Below are positions 26,129 to 35,860 of a stretch of 64,000 bases of DNA, one piece after another. The position numbers and the translations under genes were made by a program. The notes under the pieces are model-generated. The model worked only from the letters and a program-made list of their open reading frames with translations, had not been told where the DNA came from and ran no database searches. Each line of letters starts with the position of its first letter. The first letter of the stretch is position 1. Origin of the DNA: Solihabitans fulvus (GTDB lineage Bacteria; Actinomycetota; Actinomycetes; Mycobacteriales; Pseudonocardiaceae). Location: contig NZ_VUOB01000076.1 of assembly GCF_008386585.1 (NCBI RefSeq), positions 1-64,000 on the forward strand, given 5' to 3'.

Positions 26129-28963
26129 TCAGTCGGCTGTCGAACCGACGAAGCGGAAGGCGACGAGCCGGAAACCGCCGTGCAGGGCGAGCCGCAGGTC
26201 GTGGACACCCGCCAACGGCGCCGCGAGTTCGGTGGCGACGGTCGTCCGCGCGTAGCGGTGTCCGGTGACCGGCACCGGGATCGTCCCGATCAGCTGGTCG
26301 TCGGCCCAGAACTCCAGCCTGGCCTCGGCCGGGCCGTCCTCCCGTGCGATCTCGGCCTCGACCCGGACCGCGCCCGACAGGTCGGTGGAACGGAACCACA
26401 GCATCGCGGGCTGCGCGGGATCGGTCGGCGCGACCGCGTCGCCGGTCGCGCGGCTGGCGTCGACGATGGTGACGCCGGCGTGGTCGTCGAAGTCGACGGC
26501 CGCGGTGTGGCGGTCGACCACCGCGCGAGGCGCGGGCGCCGGTCCGGTCACCGTGAGCCGCGCGGCGCCGACGACGTTCTCCGCGGACCGGGCCACCAGG
26601 ACCTCGTAGTCGCCGGGGTCGACGGTGAACGCGCCGGTGCCGACGTCCCAGTGGGCGAGCTGTTCGGCGGACAGCGGGAAGGTCACGTCCCGGCTTTCGC
26701 CAGGGTCGAGCCGGATCTTGCGGAAGTCGGCGAGTCGCAGCGCAGGCGCCTCGTAGCGGGTGGTCAGCGCGCGGACGTAGAGCTGGACCACCTCGCTGCC
26801 GGGGCGCGCGCCCGTGTTGGCCAGCGTCACCGCCGCCTCGACCGAGCCGTCCTGGGCGATGGCCCTCGAGGACAACCGCAGGCCGCCGTAGGCGAAATCG
26901 GTGTAGGACAGGCCGTGCCCGAACGGATACCGGGACGCGGTGCGGTGGTACTGGTAGGTCCAGCCCGCCTTGATGATGTCGTAGTCGAGCGGGTCCGGCA
27001 GCTCGTCGTCGCCCCGGTACCAGGTCTGCGGCAGCCGGCCGGCCGGCTCGGCGTCGCCGAACAGCACGGCGGCCAGCGCATGGCCGGTCTCCTGCCCGCC
27101 GTGCGACGTCCACAGCACGGCGGGCAGGTGCCGGTCGGCCCAGTCCAGGGCGTACGGGTAGCTGCTCATCACCACCAGCACCGTCTCCGGGCGGACCTCG
27201 GCGACCGCGCGCAGCAGGGCGTCCTGCGTCCCGGGCAGCGCGAGGTCCGTGCGGTCCTGGGTTTCCCGGCCGTTGACGAGCGGGTGGTTGCCGAGGACGA
27301 CGACCGCGACATCGGCCGCCTCGGCGGCCACCCGCGCTTCGCGCACGCCGTCACGCACCACCTCGCGCTGCCAGCGTTCGGCATCCTCGGGTGTCTCGGC
27401 CGTGACGCCGATCCGGCCGTCGGTGGGATCGGCGGCCGCATACCGGCCGGTGAGGACACTGCGCAGCAGGACGGCGCCACCATCGGGTTCCAGGCGGAAC
27501 GTCTCGTGCACGTCCCAGCTCTTGATCTGGTCCTGGTCGGCGACGAGCGAGGCGTCGGCGTCCTTGAGGCTCAGGTAGCGGCCGGTGTCGGTGGCACGGA
27601 GCGTCAGCACGTCACCGCCCCAGTCGACGACGTCGAACGCGGTCCCTCCCAGCAGTTCGCCGGTAGTGCGGGAGCGCAACGCGATCCGGTCGACGCCGTC
27701 GACGCGGACCAGCTCGCCGCGCTCGCCGAGCCCGGCGGCGATGGTGATCCCGTAGGGCATGGTGCCGCTGTACCAGTCCTCGTACAGCGAGTCGGCGAGC
27801 GGGCCGATGACCGCGATCCTCGGTTTCCTGGCGGCATCCAGCGGCAGCAGCCCGTCGTTCTTGAGCAGCACCACCGATTCCGTTGCGGCACGCAGCGCGA
27901 GAGCCCGGTGCTCGGGGCAGTCGATCACCTCAAGGCCGGTGTCGGCGTACGGGTCGAGGTCGGGATCGAACTCGCCGAGCCGAAAGCGGACCAGGAGCTG
28001 CCTGCGTACCGCGCGGTCCACATCGGCCTCGTCGATCAGGCCACGCTCCAACGCCGCACGGAGCCTGCCGATCGGGGTCGCGCTGTCCTCGCCGTGGTCG
28101 GTGAAGCTGTCGATGCCGGCCTTGAGCGCGGCGGCGTGGGACTCGACGTGGTCGTCGAAGTAGTGCTCCAGATCGACGAGATTGGACGGCGCCTCGGCGT
28201 CGCTGACCACGAACAGCTCGTTGCCGCTCGCCTCGGCCCAGCGGCGCAGCTCCGTCTCGATGAGCGGACTGACGTGGCACGGGCGGCCGTTGACGAGGTT
28301 GTACGCGGCCATGGCGCCGGTGGCCGCGCCGGAGGCGATCACGGGACGGAAGGCGGCGAGGTCGTACTCCTGGAGTACCCGGGAGCGCAGGCCCGAGGAG
28401 GTGGTGCAGCGGTCGTTCTCGTTGTTGTAGGCCAGAAAGTGCTTGAGCACGGGGGCGGTGCGCAGGAACCGAGGATGGTCGCCGGACAGGCCCCGGCAGA
28501 AGGCCACCGCGAGGCGGGCGGTGTGGGTCGGGTCCTCGGAGTAGCCCTCCTCGTTGCGTCCCCAGCGCGGATCGCGCAGCAGGTTCACCACGGGCGCCCA
28601 GGCCTGGAGGCTGTTGGCGCCGTTGCCGACGGCGGGCGGGCGGTGGTAGTGGAATGCCCGCTGCTCGACCGAGATGGCCTCGGCGACGCGATGGACCAGC
28701 GTCTCATCCCAGGTCGCGCCCAGCCCGACCGCCTGGGGGAAGACCGTGGCCGGACCGAGCCACGACACCCCGTGCAGGGCCTCGGTTCCGGTGCGGAACC
28801 AGGTGAGCCCAAGGCGTGGCACTGCGGGGGCATACTGGTGCAGCATCGCGATCCGCTCGTCGATCGTGAGCCGCCCGAGCAGGTCGTCGACGCGCTCGCT
28901 CACCGGCAGCGCGGGGTCGCGGAACGGCAGCCGCGTTACGGCGGGTGCGGTCGGGGAACTCAC
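26129..28963 (-). CDS. GH3 beta-glycosidase with fascin-like insert and CBM6-like tail
   Basis: The product is 944 residues without a signal peptide. The GH3 N-terminal barrel holds nucleophile Asp255 in FVVSDAEAPSN and KHFLAYNNEND. The GH3 C-terminal sandwich is interrupted at about residues 430-590 by an inserted beta-rich, fascin/PA14-position segment. A fibronectin-III-like domain and a final CBM6/35-like beta-sandwich follow. The start is GTG at 28963, with GAGGGG nine bases upstream; reading further back would cross the operator at 28987. Likely a beta-glucosidase or beta-xylosidase for imported oligomers. First gene of the GH3-CE7-GH12 operon, controlled with the divergent importer. 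Confidence 0.88.
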   Translation of the reverse strand: MSSPTAPAVTRLPFRDPALPVSERVDDLLGRLTIDERIAMLHQYAPAVPRLGLTWFRTGTEALHGVSWLGPATVFPQAVGLGATWDETLVHRVAEAISVEQRAFHYHRPPAVGNGANSLQAWAPVVNLLRDPRWGRNEEGYSEDPTHTARLAVAFCRGLSGDHPRFLRTAPVLKHFLAYNNENDRCTTSSGLRSRVLQEYDLAAFRPVIASGAATGAMAAYNLVNGRPCHVSPLIETELRRWAEASGNELFVVSDAEAPSNLVDLEHYFDDHVESHAAALKAGIDSFTDHGEDSATPIGRLRAALERGLIDEADVDRAVRRQLLVRFRLGEFDPDLDPYADTGLEVIDCPEHRALALRAATESVVLLKNDGLLPLDAARKPRIAVIGPLADSLYEDWYSGTMPYGITIAAGLGERGELVRVDGVDRIALRSRTTGELLGGTAFDVVDWGGDVLTLRATDTGRYLSLKDADASLVADQDQIKSWDVHETFRLEPDGGAVLLRSVLTGRYAAADPTDGRIGVTAETPEDAERWQREVVRDGVREARVAAEAADVAVVVLGNHPLVNGRETQDRTDLALPGTQDALLRAVAEVRPETVLVVMSSYPYALDWADRHLPAVLWTSHGGQETGHALAAVLFGDAEPAGRLPQTWYRGDDELPDPLDYDIIKAGWTYQYHRTASRYPFGHGLSYTDFAYGGLRLSSRAIAQDGSVEAAVTLANTGARPGSEVVQLYVRALTTRYEAPALRLADFRKIRLDPGESRDVTFPLSAEQLAHWDVGTGAFTVDPGDYEVLVARSAENVVGAARLTVTGPAPAPRAVVDRHTAAVDFDDHAGVTIVDASRATGDAVAPTDPAQPAMLWFRSTDLSGAVRVEAEIAREDGPAEARLEFWADDQLIGTIPVPVTGHRYARTTVATELAAPLAGVHDLRLALHGGFRLVAFRFVGSTAD

Positions 28964-28986
28964 TGGGCGGCCCCTCTGGATCGACG

Positions 28987-29000
28987 TTGAAGCGCTTCGA
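28987..29000. promoter_or_regulatory. AAGCGCTT-type LacI operator, GH3 side
   Basis: TTGAAGCGCTTCGA, nearly a perfect dyad, lies 24 bases upstream of the GH3 start. A minus-strand TTGACA at 29028-29023 may be the -35, but the -10 is weak. Confidence 0.75.
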
Positions 29001-29068
29001 CAGTCGCATGCGCCATTTGGACTGTCAATCGTCCCATCGAGTAGCACAATTCGCGGTACAGCAGACTC

Positions 29069-29123
29069 TTGTCAGATGTCAAACGGGTTACTAGTCTCGC
29101 CACCACTGTTTAAGCGCTTCGAC
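29069..29123 (+). promoter_or_regulatory. Importer promoter with AAGCGCTT-type operator
   Basis: TTGTCA (29069-29074), a 17-base spacer and TAGTCT (29092-29097) look like a promoter. The operator TTTAAGCGCTTCGA at 29110-29123 follows just after the expected start site. The partner site is 28987-29000 and a third copy is at 51110. Confidence 0.7.
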
Positions 29124-29151
29124 ACTTCAATGGAGAAGGGCGGACATCGGC

Positions 29152-30831
29152 ATGGCCACCGACTTCACTCGCAGAAGGTTCATCAGCGTCGCGGCAACGC
29201 TCGCGGGAGCCACAGCCATAGCGCCGCTTGTCTCCGCCTGCGGCAGCGGGGCCCAGAAGACGACCGGCGCGAACAGCGAGTCGGGCCTGCGGGCAGTCCT
29301 GCCGGCATACGCGCCATCGACCCAGATCACCCCGGATCTCCCGTCGGTGTCGGGCGCCGCCGACATCGCGACGGAACCCGGCTTCCTGACCTACCCGGCC
29401 AACCCGGTCGTCACCGTCCCGGATGTTGCAGGCAGAGGCGGCACCTACACGGCCGTCACCCCGCTGTGGGGCACCATACCGCCGGCCGGCAATGCCTTCT
29501 ACCAGGCCATGAACAAGGCGCTTGGCGTCAACCTGACCATCAAGCCCGCAGACGGGACCAACTACAACACGATCGTCCCGACCATGACGGCGGCCAAGAA
29601 GCTGCCCGACTGGATCCAGCTGCCGAGCTGGTGGGACCCCAACTTCAACGTCGGCGAGCTGGCCGGCACACAGCTGGCGGACCTGACGCCGTACCTGGCC
29701 GGCGACAAGATCAAGAAGTATCCGAACCTCGCGGCCATCCCCACCGGCGCGTGGCGGGCCGGCGCCTGGAACGACAAGCTCTACGGCATTCCGTCCTTCT
29801 CCAGTGGCTTCAGCCTCACCGGTCTCGTCTACTACCGCCGCGACATCTTCGACGCGAAGGGCATCACCGCCGGCCAGGTGAAGTCAGCCGACGACCTGAT
29901 GAACCTCGGCAAGGAGCTGACCGACGCCAAGAACGGCGTGTGGGCCTTCGACGACGTGTGGACCTACACCTTCGCCGCCTGGGGAGTGCCCTACAAGTGG
30001 CGGGTCGACAGCGGCAAGCTGGTCCACAAGTACGAGACCCCCGAGTTCCTGGCGGCCCTTGACTGGCACTACCAGCTCGCGCACGCGGGCTACGTGCACC
30101 CGGACGCGTTGGCGGGCGACAAGGAGAACGCCAACACCCGCTTCTACGCCGGAAAGGCGCTGATCCAGGGCGGCGGCACCAGCGGCTTCTCCCTTGCCGA
30201 CTACCAGTCCGGCACCGCGGCAAACGGGAACTACCGGCGCGGCGCGTTCGACGTCATCGCCGCGGACGGCAAGAGCACACCCCGCCTCTTCCTCGGCAAC
30301 TCCACCGGCATCCTGAGCTACCTCAACAGCAACCTCAAGCCCGACCAGATCGAGGAACTGCTGGCGGTCGCGAACTACCTGGCGGCGCCGTACGGCTCGG
30401 CCGAGTACACGATGGTCAACTTCGGCGTGGAGGGCACGCACTACACGAGGCAGGACGGGGTGCCGACGGCCACTGACGCGGGCAAGAAGGAGGTCCAGGC
30501 GCAGACCTATCCGTTCCTGGCCTCACCGCCGCAGGTGATCAGCAACCCTGGCGCGGACGTCGTCACCAAGGACTGGACCTCCTGGCAGGCCGCCAACCTC
30601 AAGACCGTGTACAAGCCGGTCTTCTGGAACATGAACATCAGCATGCCGCAGGCGCAGGCCACCGCCGACGCCGCGCAGGCCGTCGAGGACTCCATCAAGG
30701 ACTGCTACCACGGCAAGAAGAAGGTCTCCGACGTGCGGGACGCCATCGCCACGTGGAAGTCCAGCGGCGGCGACCGGCTGACCGGCTGGATGACCGACAA
30801 CGTCCTGAACAAGTACGGCACCGGCCAGTGA
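29152..30831 (+). CDS. LplA-type oligosaccharide-binding lipoprotein (Tat signal)
   Basis: The product is 559 residues, longer than usual CUT1 binding proteins and typical of the LplA group. The N-terminus TRRRFISV is a twin-arginine motif, followed by lipobox VSAC with Cys30, so it is probably a Tat-exported lipoprotein. GGAGAAGGGCGG precedes the ATG. It overlaps its permease gene by four bases (GTGA). The ligand is probably a hemicellulose oligosaccharide, judged from the GH42 and GH43 genes downstream and the GH3/GH12 operon opposite. Confidence 0.85.
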   Translation: MATDFTRRRFISVAATLAGATAIAPLVSACGSGAQKTTGANSESGLRAVLPAYAPSTQITPDLPSVSGAADIATEPGFLTYPANPVVTVPDVAGRGGTYTAVTPLWGTIPPAGNAFYQAMNKALGVNLTIKPADGTNYNTIVPTMTAAKKLPDWIQLPSWWDPNFNVGELAGTQLADLTPYLAGDKIKKYPNLAAIPTGAWRAGAWNDKLYGIPSFSSGFSLTGLVYYRRDIFDAKGITAGQVKSADDLMNLGKELTDAKNGVWAFDDVWTYTFAAWGVPYKWRVDSGKLVHKYETPEFLAALDWHYQLAHAGYVHPDALAGDKENANTRFYAGKALIQGGGTSGFSLADYQSGTAANGNYRRGAFDVIAADGKSTPRLFLGNSTGILSYLNSNLKPDQIEELLAVANYLAAPYGSAEYTMVNFGVEGTHYTRQDGVPTATDAGKKEVQAQTYPFLASPPQVISNPGADVVTKDWTSWQAANLKTVYKPVFWNMNISMPQAQATADAAQAVEDSIKDCYHGKKKVSDVRDAIATWKSSGGDRLTGWMTDNVLNKYGTGQ

Positions 30832-31787
30832 CCAGGCCGGCGCCGCCAGCTCGATCGCGGCCCGGGGCACGACCGGCGCGGCGGAACTGGCGGGTCAGGA
30901 TGCGGCGCGACCGGTCGCTGCTGCTGATGGTGGTGCCCGCGATCCTCCTGCTGCTGGTCTTCAACTACGTGCCGTTGTTCGGTGTGGTCACGGCGTTCCA
31001 GGAGTACGACCCGATCGTCGGCGTCTGGCACAGCGACTGGGTCGGCCTTGAGCAGTTCCAACGACTGTTCGCCGACTCGCTGTTCTGGGAGTCGCTGAAG
31101 AACACGCTCTACCTCAGCTTCGTCCAACTGATCCTGTTCTTCCCCATCCCGATCGCGCTGGCGCTGCTGCTCAACTCGCTGCTGTCCCAACGGCTGCGCA
31201 ACTTCGTCCAGTCCGTCGTCTACCTGCCGCACTTCTTCTCGTGGGTGCTCGCCATCGCGCTGTTCCAGCAGATGCTCGGCGGAGCCGGTGTGCTCAACCA
31301 GTTCCTGCGCAGCCACGACCTCGGCACGTGGGACGTCATGACCGATCCACACGCCTTCGCGCTGCTGATCACCTCGCAGACCATCTGGAAGGAAGCTGGC
31401 TGGGGGATCATCGTCTTCCTGGCCGCGCTCGCCACGATCAACACGGACCTGTACGAGGCGGCGGCGGTCGACGGCGCAGGGCGGTGGCGGCGGCTGCGCC
31501 ACATCACCCTGCCCGGCCTGCGCGGCGTCATCATGCTGATGCTGGTGCTGCGTCTCGGCAACGCGCTGACCGTCGGGTTCGAGCAGTTCCTGATCCAGCG
31601 GGACGCGGTGGGCCACGACGCGGCGGACGTGCTGGACACGTTCTCGTTCTACTACGGCATCGCCACCGGCAACTACAGCTACGGCGCGGCGGCGGGCCTG
31701 TTCAAGAGCGTCATCTCGCTGCTGCTGATCTGGGGAGCGAACAAGCTGGCCCACACCTTCGGCGAGGATGGGTTGTACCGACAATGA
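30828..31787 (+). CDS. ABC sugar permease, LplB type
   Basis: The product is 319 residues with a basic N-terminal tail and six membrane segments. The EAA loop YEAAAVDGAGRWRRLRHITLPGL and the C-terminal FGEDGLYRQ are characteristic of LplB/YteP permeases. GTG start overlaps the binding-protein stop. Confidence 0.88.
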   Translation: MTRPAPPARSRPGARPARRNWRVRMRRDRSLLLMVVPAILLLLVFNYVPLFGVVTAFQEYDPIVGVWHSDWVGLEQFQRLFADSLFWESLKNTLYLSFVQLILFFPIPIALALLLNSLLSQRLRNFVQSVVYLPHFFSWVLAIALFQQMLGGAGVLNQFLRSHDLGTWDVMTDPHAFALLITSQTIWKEAGWGIIVFLAALATINTDLYEAAAVDGAGRWRRLRHITLPGLRGVIMLMLVLRLGNALTVGFEQFLIQRDAVGHDAADVLDTFSFYYGIATGNYSYGAAAGLFKSVISLLLIWGANKLAHTFGEDGLYRQ

Positions 31788-32758
31788 CCGACACGTTCAC
31801 GATCGAAGGCCTGGAGCACAGGGCGAGCGCGGCCGAGGCGGCCGTCCGCGTGCCGAGACGGACCGCGCGGCCACGCTGGGAAGAGCCGCCGACGGTCGTC
31901 GGCCAGGCCGCCAAGGGCCTGACTCTTGGCGGGTTCCTGCTGATCATTGTTGTTCCACTGTGGATAGTCGTGGTCACCAGCCTGTCCACCCAGGCCGCCG
32001 TCAACCGCGCCGGCGGGATGGTGCTCTGGCCGGACGGCCTGACCTTCGAGGCGTACCGGGAGATGCTGACGGAGTCGACCGTGCGCACCGCGTTGCTGGT
32101 GAGCCTTGGCATCACCGTGGTCGGCACGGCCCTGTCGATGGCCGTCTCGGTCCTGTGCGCGTACGGCCTTTCCCGTTCGCGCTCGCTCGGCCACCGCTTC
32201 CTGCTGGTCCTGCTGGTCGTCACCATGTTCGTCAACGGCGGCCTGATCCCCACTTTCCTCGTCGTCACCGGGCTCGGCGGCTACGACCAGTGGTGGGCGC
32301 TGATCCTGCCTGGCGCGGTGTCTGCCTTCAACATCCTGATCCTGCGCAACTTCTACATGCAGACCTCCGCCGACCTGATCGAGGCTGCCCGGATCGACGG
32401 CGCCGGGGACTGGCGGATCCTGTGGTCGATCGTGCTGCCCACCTCGCGCGCCGTGACCGCGGTGACCGCCCTCTTCTACGGAGTGGGCTACTGGAACTCG
32501 TTCTTCAACGTCATGCTGTACATGCCGACCGACAGCGAGAAGTGGCCGCTTCAGTACGTGCTGTTCACCTACGTCGACCGGGGCAATGGAATGCCCGGCT
32601 CGATCAACTCGGGCTTCGGCACCGCGCACGCGCAGACCGCGCCGCTGGCGCTCCAGATGGCGGTGGTCGTGCTGACCCTGGTGCCGTTGCTGCTCGTCTA
32701 CCCGTTCATGCAGAAGCATTTTCGCACCGGTGTGCTCACCGGAGCGATCAAGGGCTGA
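31784..32758 (+). CDS. ABC sugar permease, LplC type
   Basis: The product is 324 residues with six membrane segments and EAA loop IEAARIDGAGDWRILWSIVLPTS. The C-terminus FRTGVLTGAIKG is of the LplC/YtcP kind. It overlaps the previous permease by ATGA. No ATPase gene accompanies the set. Confidence 0.88.
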   Translation: MTDTFTIEGLEHRASAAEAAVRVPRRTARPRWEEPPTVVGQAAKGLTLGGFLLIIVVPLWIVVVTSLSTQAAVNRAGGMVLWPDGLTFEAYREMLTESTVRTALLVSLGITVVGTALSMAVSVLCAYGLSRSRSLGHRFLLVLLVVTMFVNGGLIPTFLVVTGLGGYDQWWALILPGAVSAFNILILRNFYMQTSADLIEAARIDGAGDWRILWSIVLPTSRAVTAVTALFYGVGYWNSFFNVMLYMPTDSEKWPLQYVLFTYVDRGNGMPGSINSGFGTAHAQTAPLALQMAVVVLTLVPLLLVYPFMQKHFRTGVLTGAIKG

Positions 32759-32805
32759 GCGGTTGGGACAACGCGGAACCGATCCGAGGAAACGGAGTTC
32801 CATCG

Positions 32806-33843
32806 ATGGTGACGCTCGCCGACGTGGCCAGGCAGGCGGGGGTGTCGGCCAGCACGGTCAGCTACGTGCTCAGCGGCAAACGCTCGATCTCCGAGGAGAC
32901 CCGACGCCGGGTCGAACGGTCCGTGACCGAACTCGGCTACCACCCCAACGCGGGCGCCAGGGCACTGGCCGCCCGCCGCTCACAGATCATCGCCCTGGTG
33001 GTTCCGTTGCGCGCCGACGTCTACGTGCCGGTCATGATGGAGATCGCCGTCTCGGTCACGGTGGCGGCCCGCCGGCACGGCCACGATGTTCTGCTGCTCA
33101 CCAAGGACGAGGGACCAGCAGGGGTGCGCAGGGTCGCCGGCAGCGGCCTGGCGGACGCGGTGATCCTGATGGACGTCGAGGTGGACGACGAGCGCGTGCC
33201 GTTGCTCCGCGCCCAGGGCACGCAGGCCGTGCTCATCGGCGTTCCCGACGACCGGCGCGGAGTGTCCTGTGTGGACCACGACTTCGCCACCGCGGGTGCG
33301 CTCTGCGCGGACCACCTTGCCGACCTTGGCCACCGGGAGGTCGCCTTCGTCGGCTACGGTTCCGGCGTCTACCACCGGCACGCCGGATACGCGGAGCACA
33401 CTCTCGCAGGGTTCCGCGAGCGCGCCGAGCGGCGCGGCCTGCGCTTCGTGCAGCGCCCCTGCGAGGGCACCTACGAGAGCACCGCGGGGACCCTCGGCCG
33501 CATCCTCGCCGACCGACCCGAGACCACCGGGTTCGTGGTGCAGAACGAGGGAGCCATCGGCCCGCTGCTCGGCCTGCTGCGCACCAGCGGGCGGACGGTT
33601 CCGGAGGACGCCTCGGTGATCGCACTCTGCCCGGAGCAACTCGCCGAGCAGTACGCACCCCGGCTCACCGCCGTGACGGGGCCGGCGCAGGAGCTCGGCC
33701 GGGTCGCCGTCGAGCAGACCATGGGCAGGATCGCCGCGCTGGATCGGGGCGAGGAGCCGCGTGACGAACTGGTCCTGCTCACTCCCGTCCTGACGGTTCG
33801 CGAGAGCACCGGTCCCGCGCCGCGACAGGGCTCCCGACCGTGA
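32806..33843 (+). CDS. LacI-family regulator (paralogue of the one at 51145)
   Basis: The product is 345 residues. The helix-turn-helix VTLADVARQAGVSASTVSYVLSGKRSIS opens the protein, and the effector domain lacks the usual GFDD motif, reading SVIALCPEQLAE instead. About 46 of the first 60 residues are identical to the LacI at 51145. It lies 47 bases after the permease gene and overlaps the GH42 start (GTGA), so it is part of the importer operon. It probably binds the AAGCGCTT operators at 28987 and 29110. GAGGAAACGGAG lies upstream of the ATG. Confidence 0.9.
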   Translation: MVTLADVARQAGVSASTVSYVLSGKRSISEETRRRVERSVTELGYHPNAGARALAARRSQIIALVVPLRADVYVPVMMEIAVSVTVAARRHGHDVLLLTKDEGPAGVRRVAGSGLADAVILMDVEVDDERVPLLRAQGTQAVLIGVPDDRRGVSCVDHDFATAGALCADHLADLGHREVAFVGYGSGVYHRHAGYAEHTLAGFRERAERRGLRFVQRPCEGTYESTAGTLGRILADRPETTGFVVQNEGAIGPLLGLLRTSGRTVPEDASVIALCPEQLAEQYAPRLTAVTGPAQELGRVAVEQTMGRIAALDRGEEPRDELVLLTPVLTVRESTGPAPRQGSRP

Positions 33844-35846
33844 CGCCGCAGGGAAGAGACCGGGGCACACGTCATCTGGTCGACCGGCTCGGCGGCCTCG
33901 CCTTCGGCGGGGACTACAACCCCGAGCAGTGGGACGAGCCGGTCTGGAAACAGGACGACGACCTGATGCGCCAGGCCAGGGTCAACCTGGTCACGGTCGG
34001 CGTCTTCTCCTGGGCCCTGTTGGAGCCGGAAGAGGGCCGCTACGACTTCGACTGGCTCGACGCCCAGCTCGATCGCCTGCACGCCAACGGCGTCGCCGTC
34101 GACCTGGCCACCCCGACCGCGTCGCCACCACCGTGGTTCACCCTGGCCCACCCGGATGCCATGCCGGTCACCGCTGACGGCACTAGGCTGACCCACGGCA
34201 GCCGCGACACCTACTGCCTGGCCGCCCCCGCCTACCGGCACGCCGCGCGCCGCATCGCCGCCGCGCTGGCGCAACGCTACGGCGACCACCCGGCGGTGGC
34301 GCTGTGGCACGTGCACAACGAATACGCCACGCTCTGCTGGTGCGAGCACACCGCCGCCGCCTTCCGGGTGTGGCTCCGCGCCCGCCACGGCTCGCTCGAC
34401 GCCCTCAACGAGTCGTGGGGAACGGCCTTCTGGAGCCAGCACTACGCCTCCTGGGAACAGGTCCTGCCGCCGCGAGCCACCCAGTGGCACCGGAATCCGG
34501 GCCAGGTACTGGACTTCCGCCGATTCTGGTCCGACGAGGCCCTTGCCGCGTACCGGGAGCAGCGCGACGCGATCCGCGCCGCCAGCGACCGGCCGGTGAC
34601 CACCAACCTGATGGTGCCCGGCTACCAGAACCTTGACCTGTGGGCCTTCGGCCGGGAGGTGGACCTGGTCGCCATCGACCACTACCCGGACGCGCCCGGC
34701 CTCGACGCCGCCGCGGACACGGCCTTCGGCGCCGACCGCGCCCGGTCGTTCGCCGCCGGCCGGCCCTGGCTGCTGATGGAGCAGGGCACCAGCACCGTGT
34801 ACGCGGGCGACCGGGTCCTGGCCAAGGAACCGGGAGAGATCCTGCGGCACACCATGGGGCACATCGCGCGCGGCTCGGACGGCGCCCTGTTCTTCCAGTG
34901 GCGCCAGTCCCGTGCTGGCGCCGAGCAGTGGCACTCGGCGATGGTGCCGCACGCCGGGCAGGACAGCCGGGTCTTCCGCGAGGTGGTGACGACCGGCGAG
35001 GCCGTCGCGCGCCTCACCGAGTTGGCGGGATCGACGGTCACCGCACGCGTGGCGATCCTGCATGACTCCGATGCGTGGTGGGCGCTCGAGTCGAACGGAT
35101 TGCCGTCGGCCGAACTGGACTATCACGGCACGCTCCGCCGGGCGCACCGGGCGCTGTGGGACGCCGGCGTCACCGTCGACTTCGTCCCTCCGGACGCCGA
35201 GCTGAGCCGCTACCCGCTGCTCCTCGCCCCGGCGTTGCCGCTGCTGTCCGACGCGAACGCGGCGAACCTGCGTCGATACGTGGCCGACGGCGGCATCCTG
35301 CTCCTCCAATGCTTCGGTGGCGTCGTCGACGAACGCATGCACGCCCGCCTCGGCGGCTACCCGGCCGCGCCGCTGCGCGCGGCAATGGGTGTCCGGGTCG
35401 AGGAGTACCGACCGTTGCGGCGCGACGAGCGGGTCGCGCTCTCCGACGGCCGGCACGGCACCGCGTGGATCGAGTCCGTGCGCGTCGAGGGCGCCGAGAC
35501 CCTTTTCTCCTACGCCAAGGGCGTTCTCGCGAACGCTCCCGCGCTCACCCGCCACCGCTTCGGCGCCGGACAGGGCTGGTATCTCTCCACCTGTCTCGAC
35601 GACGCCGGCTATGCCGCCCTGGTGGCGCGGTTGTTGACCGAGGCCGGCGTCGCTCCGGACCTGCCGGGTCTGCCGTCCGGCGTGGAAGCCGTCACCCGGG
35701 CCGCCCCGGACGGCCGCCGCTGGCTGTTCCTGCTCAACCACCGCGCGGACACCGTGCCCCTGCCGACACCAGCGCACGACCTGCTCACCGACAGACCGGC
35801 GAAGGAGCTGCCGACCGGCGGGTGCGTGGTGCTGCGAATGACCTGA
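33840..35846 (+). CDS. GH42 beta-galactosidase
   Basis: This 668-residue cytoplasmic protein has the full GH42 layout: an (alpha/beta)8 barrel with acid/base Glu161 in WHVHNEYAT, nucleophile Glu314 in LLMEQGTST, then the trimerisation domain and a small C-terminal sandwich. It opens FGGDYNPEQWDE, as the family does. It removes beta-galactose, or alpha-L-arabinopyranose, from imported side-chain oligosaccharides. GTG start overlaps the LacI stop. Downstream GH43 follows after 14 bases. Confidence 0.92.
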   Translation: MTPQGRDRGTRHLVDRLGGLAFGGDYNPEQWDEPVWKQDDDLMRQARVNLVTVGVFSWALLEPEEGRYDFDWLDAQLDRLHANGVAVDLATPTASPPPWFTLAHPDAMPVTADGTRLTHGSRDTYCLAAPAYRHAARRIAAALAQRYGDHPAVALWHVHNEYATLCWCEHTAAAFRVWLRARHGSLDALNESWGTAFWSQHYASWEQVLPPRATQWHRNPGQVLDFRRFWSDEALAAYREQRDAIRAASDRPVTTNLMVPGYQNLDLWAFGREVDLVAIDHYPDAPGLDAAADTAFGADRARSFAAGRPWLLMEQGTSTVYAGDRVLAKEPGEILRHTMGHIARGSDGALFFQWRQSRAGAEQWHSAMVPHAGQDSRVFREVVTTGEAVARLTELAGSTVTARVAILHDSDAWWALESNGLPSAELDYHGTLRRAHRALWDAGVTVDFVPPDAELSRYPLLLAPALPLLSDANAANLRRYVADGGILLLQCFGGVVDERMHARLGGYPAAPLRAAMGVRVEEYRPLRRDERVALSDGRHGTAWIESVRVEGAETLFSYAKGVLANAPALTRHRFGAGQGWYLSTCLDDAGYAALVARLLTEAGVAPDLPGLPSGVEAVTRAAPDGRRWLFLLNHRADTVPLPTPAHDLLTDRPAKELPTGGCVVLRMT

Positions 35847-35860
35847 AAGGACCTGATCCG

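Noticed and set aside
25097..28990. Very long plus-strand open frame of nearly 1300 codons opposite the GH3 operon
   Set aside because: It is a GC-bias shadow of GH3 and CE7, with no domain, and contradicts three well-supported minus-strand genes.
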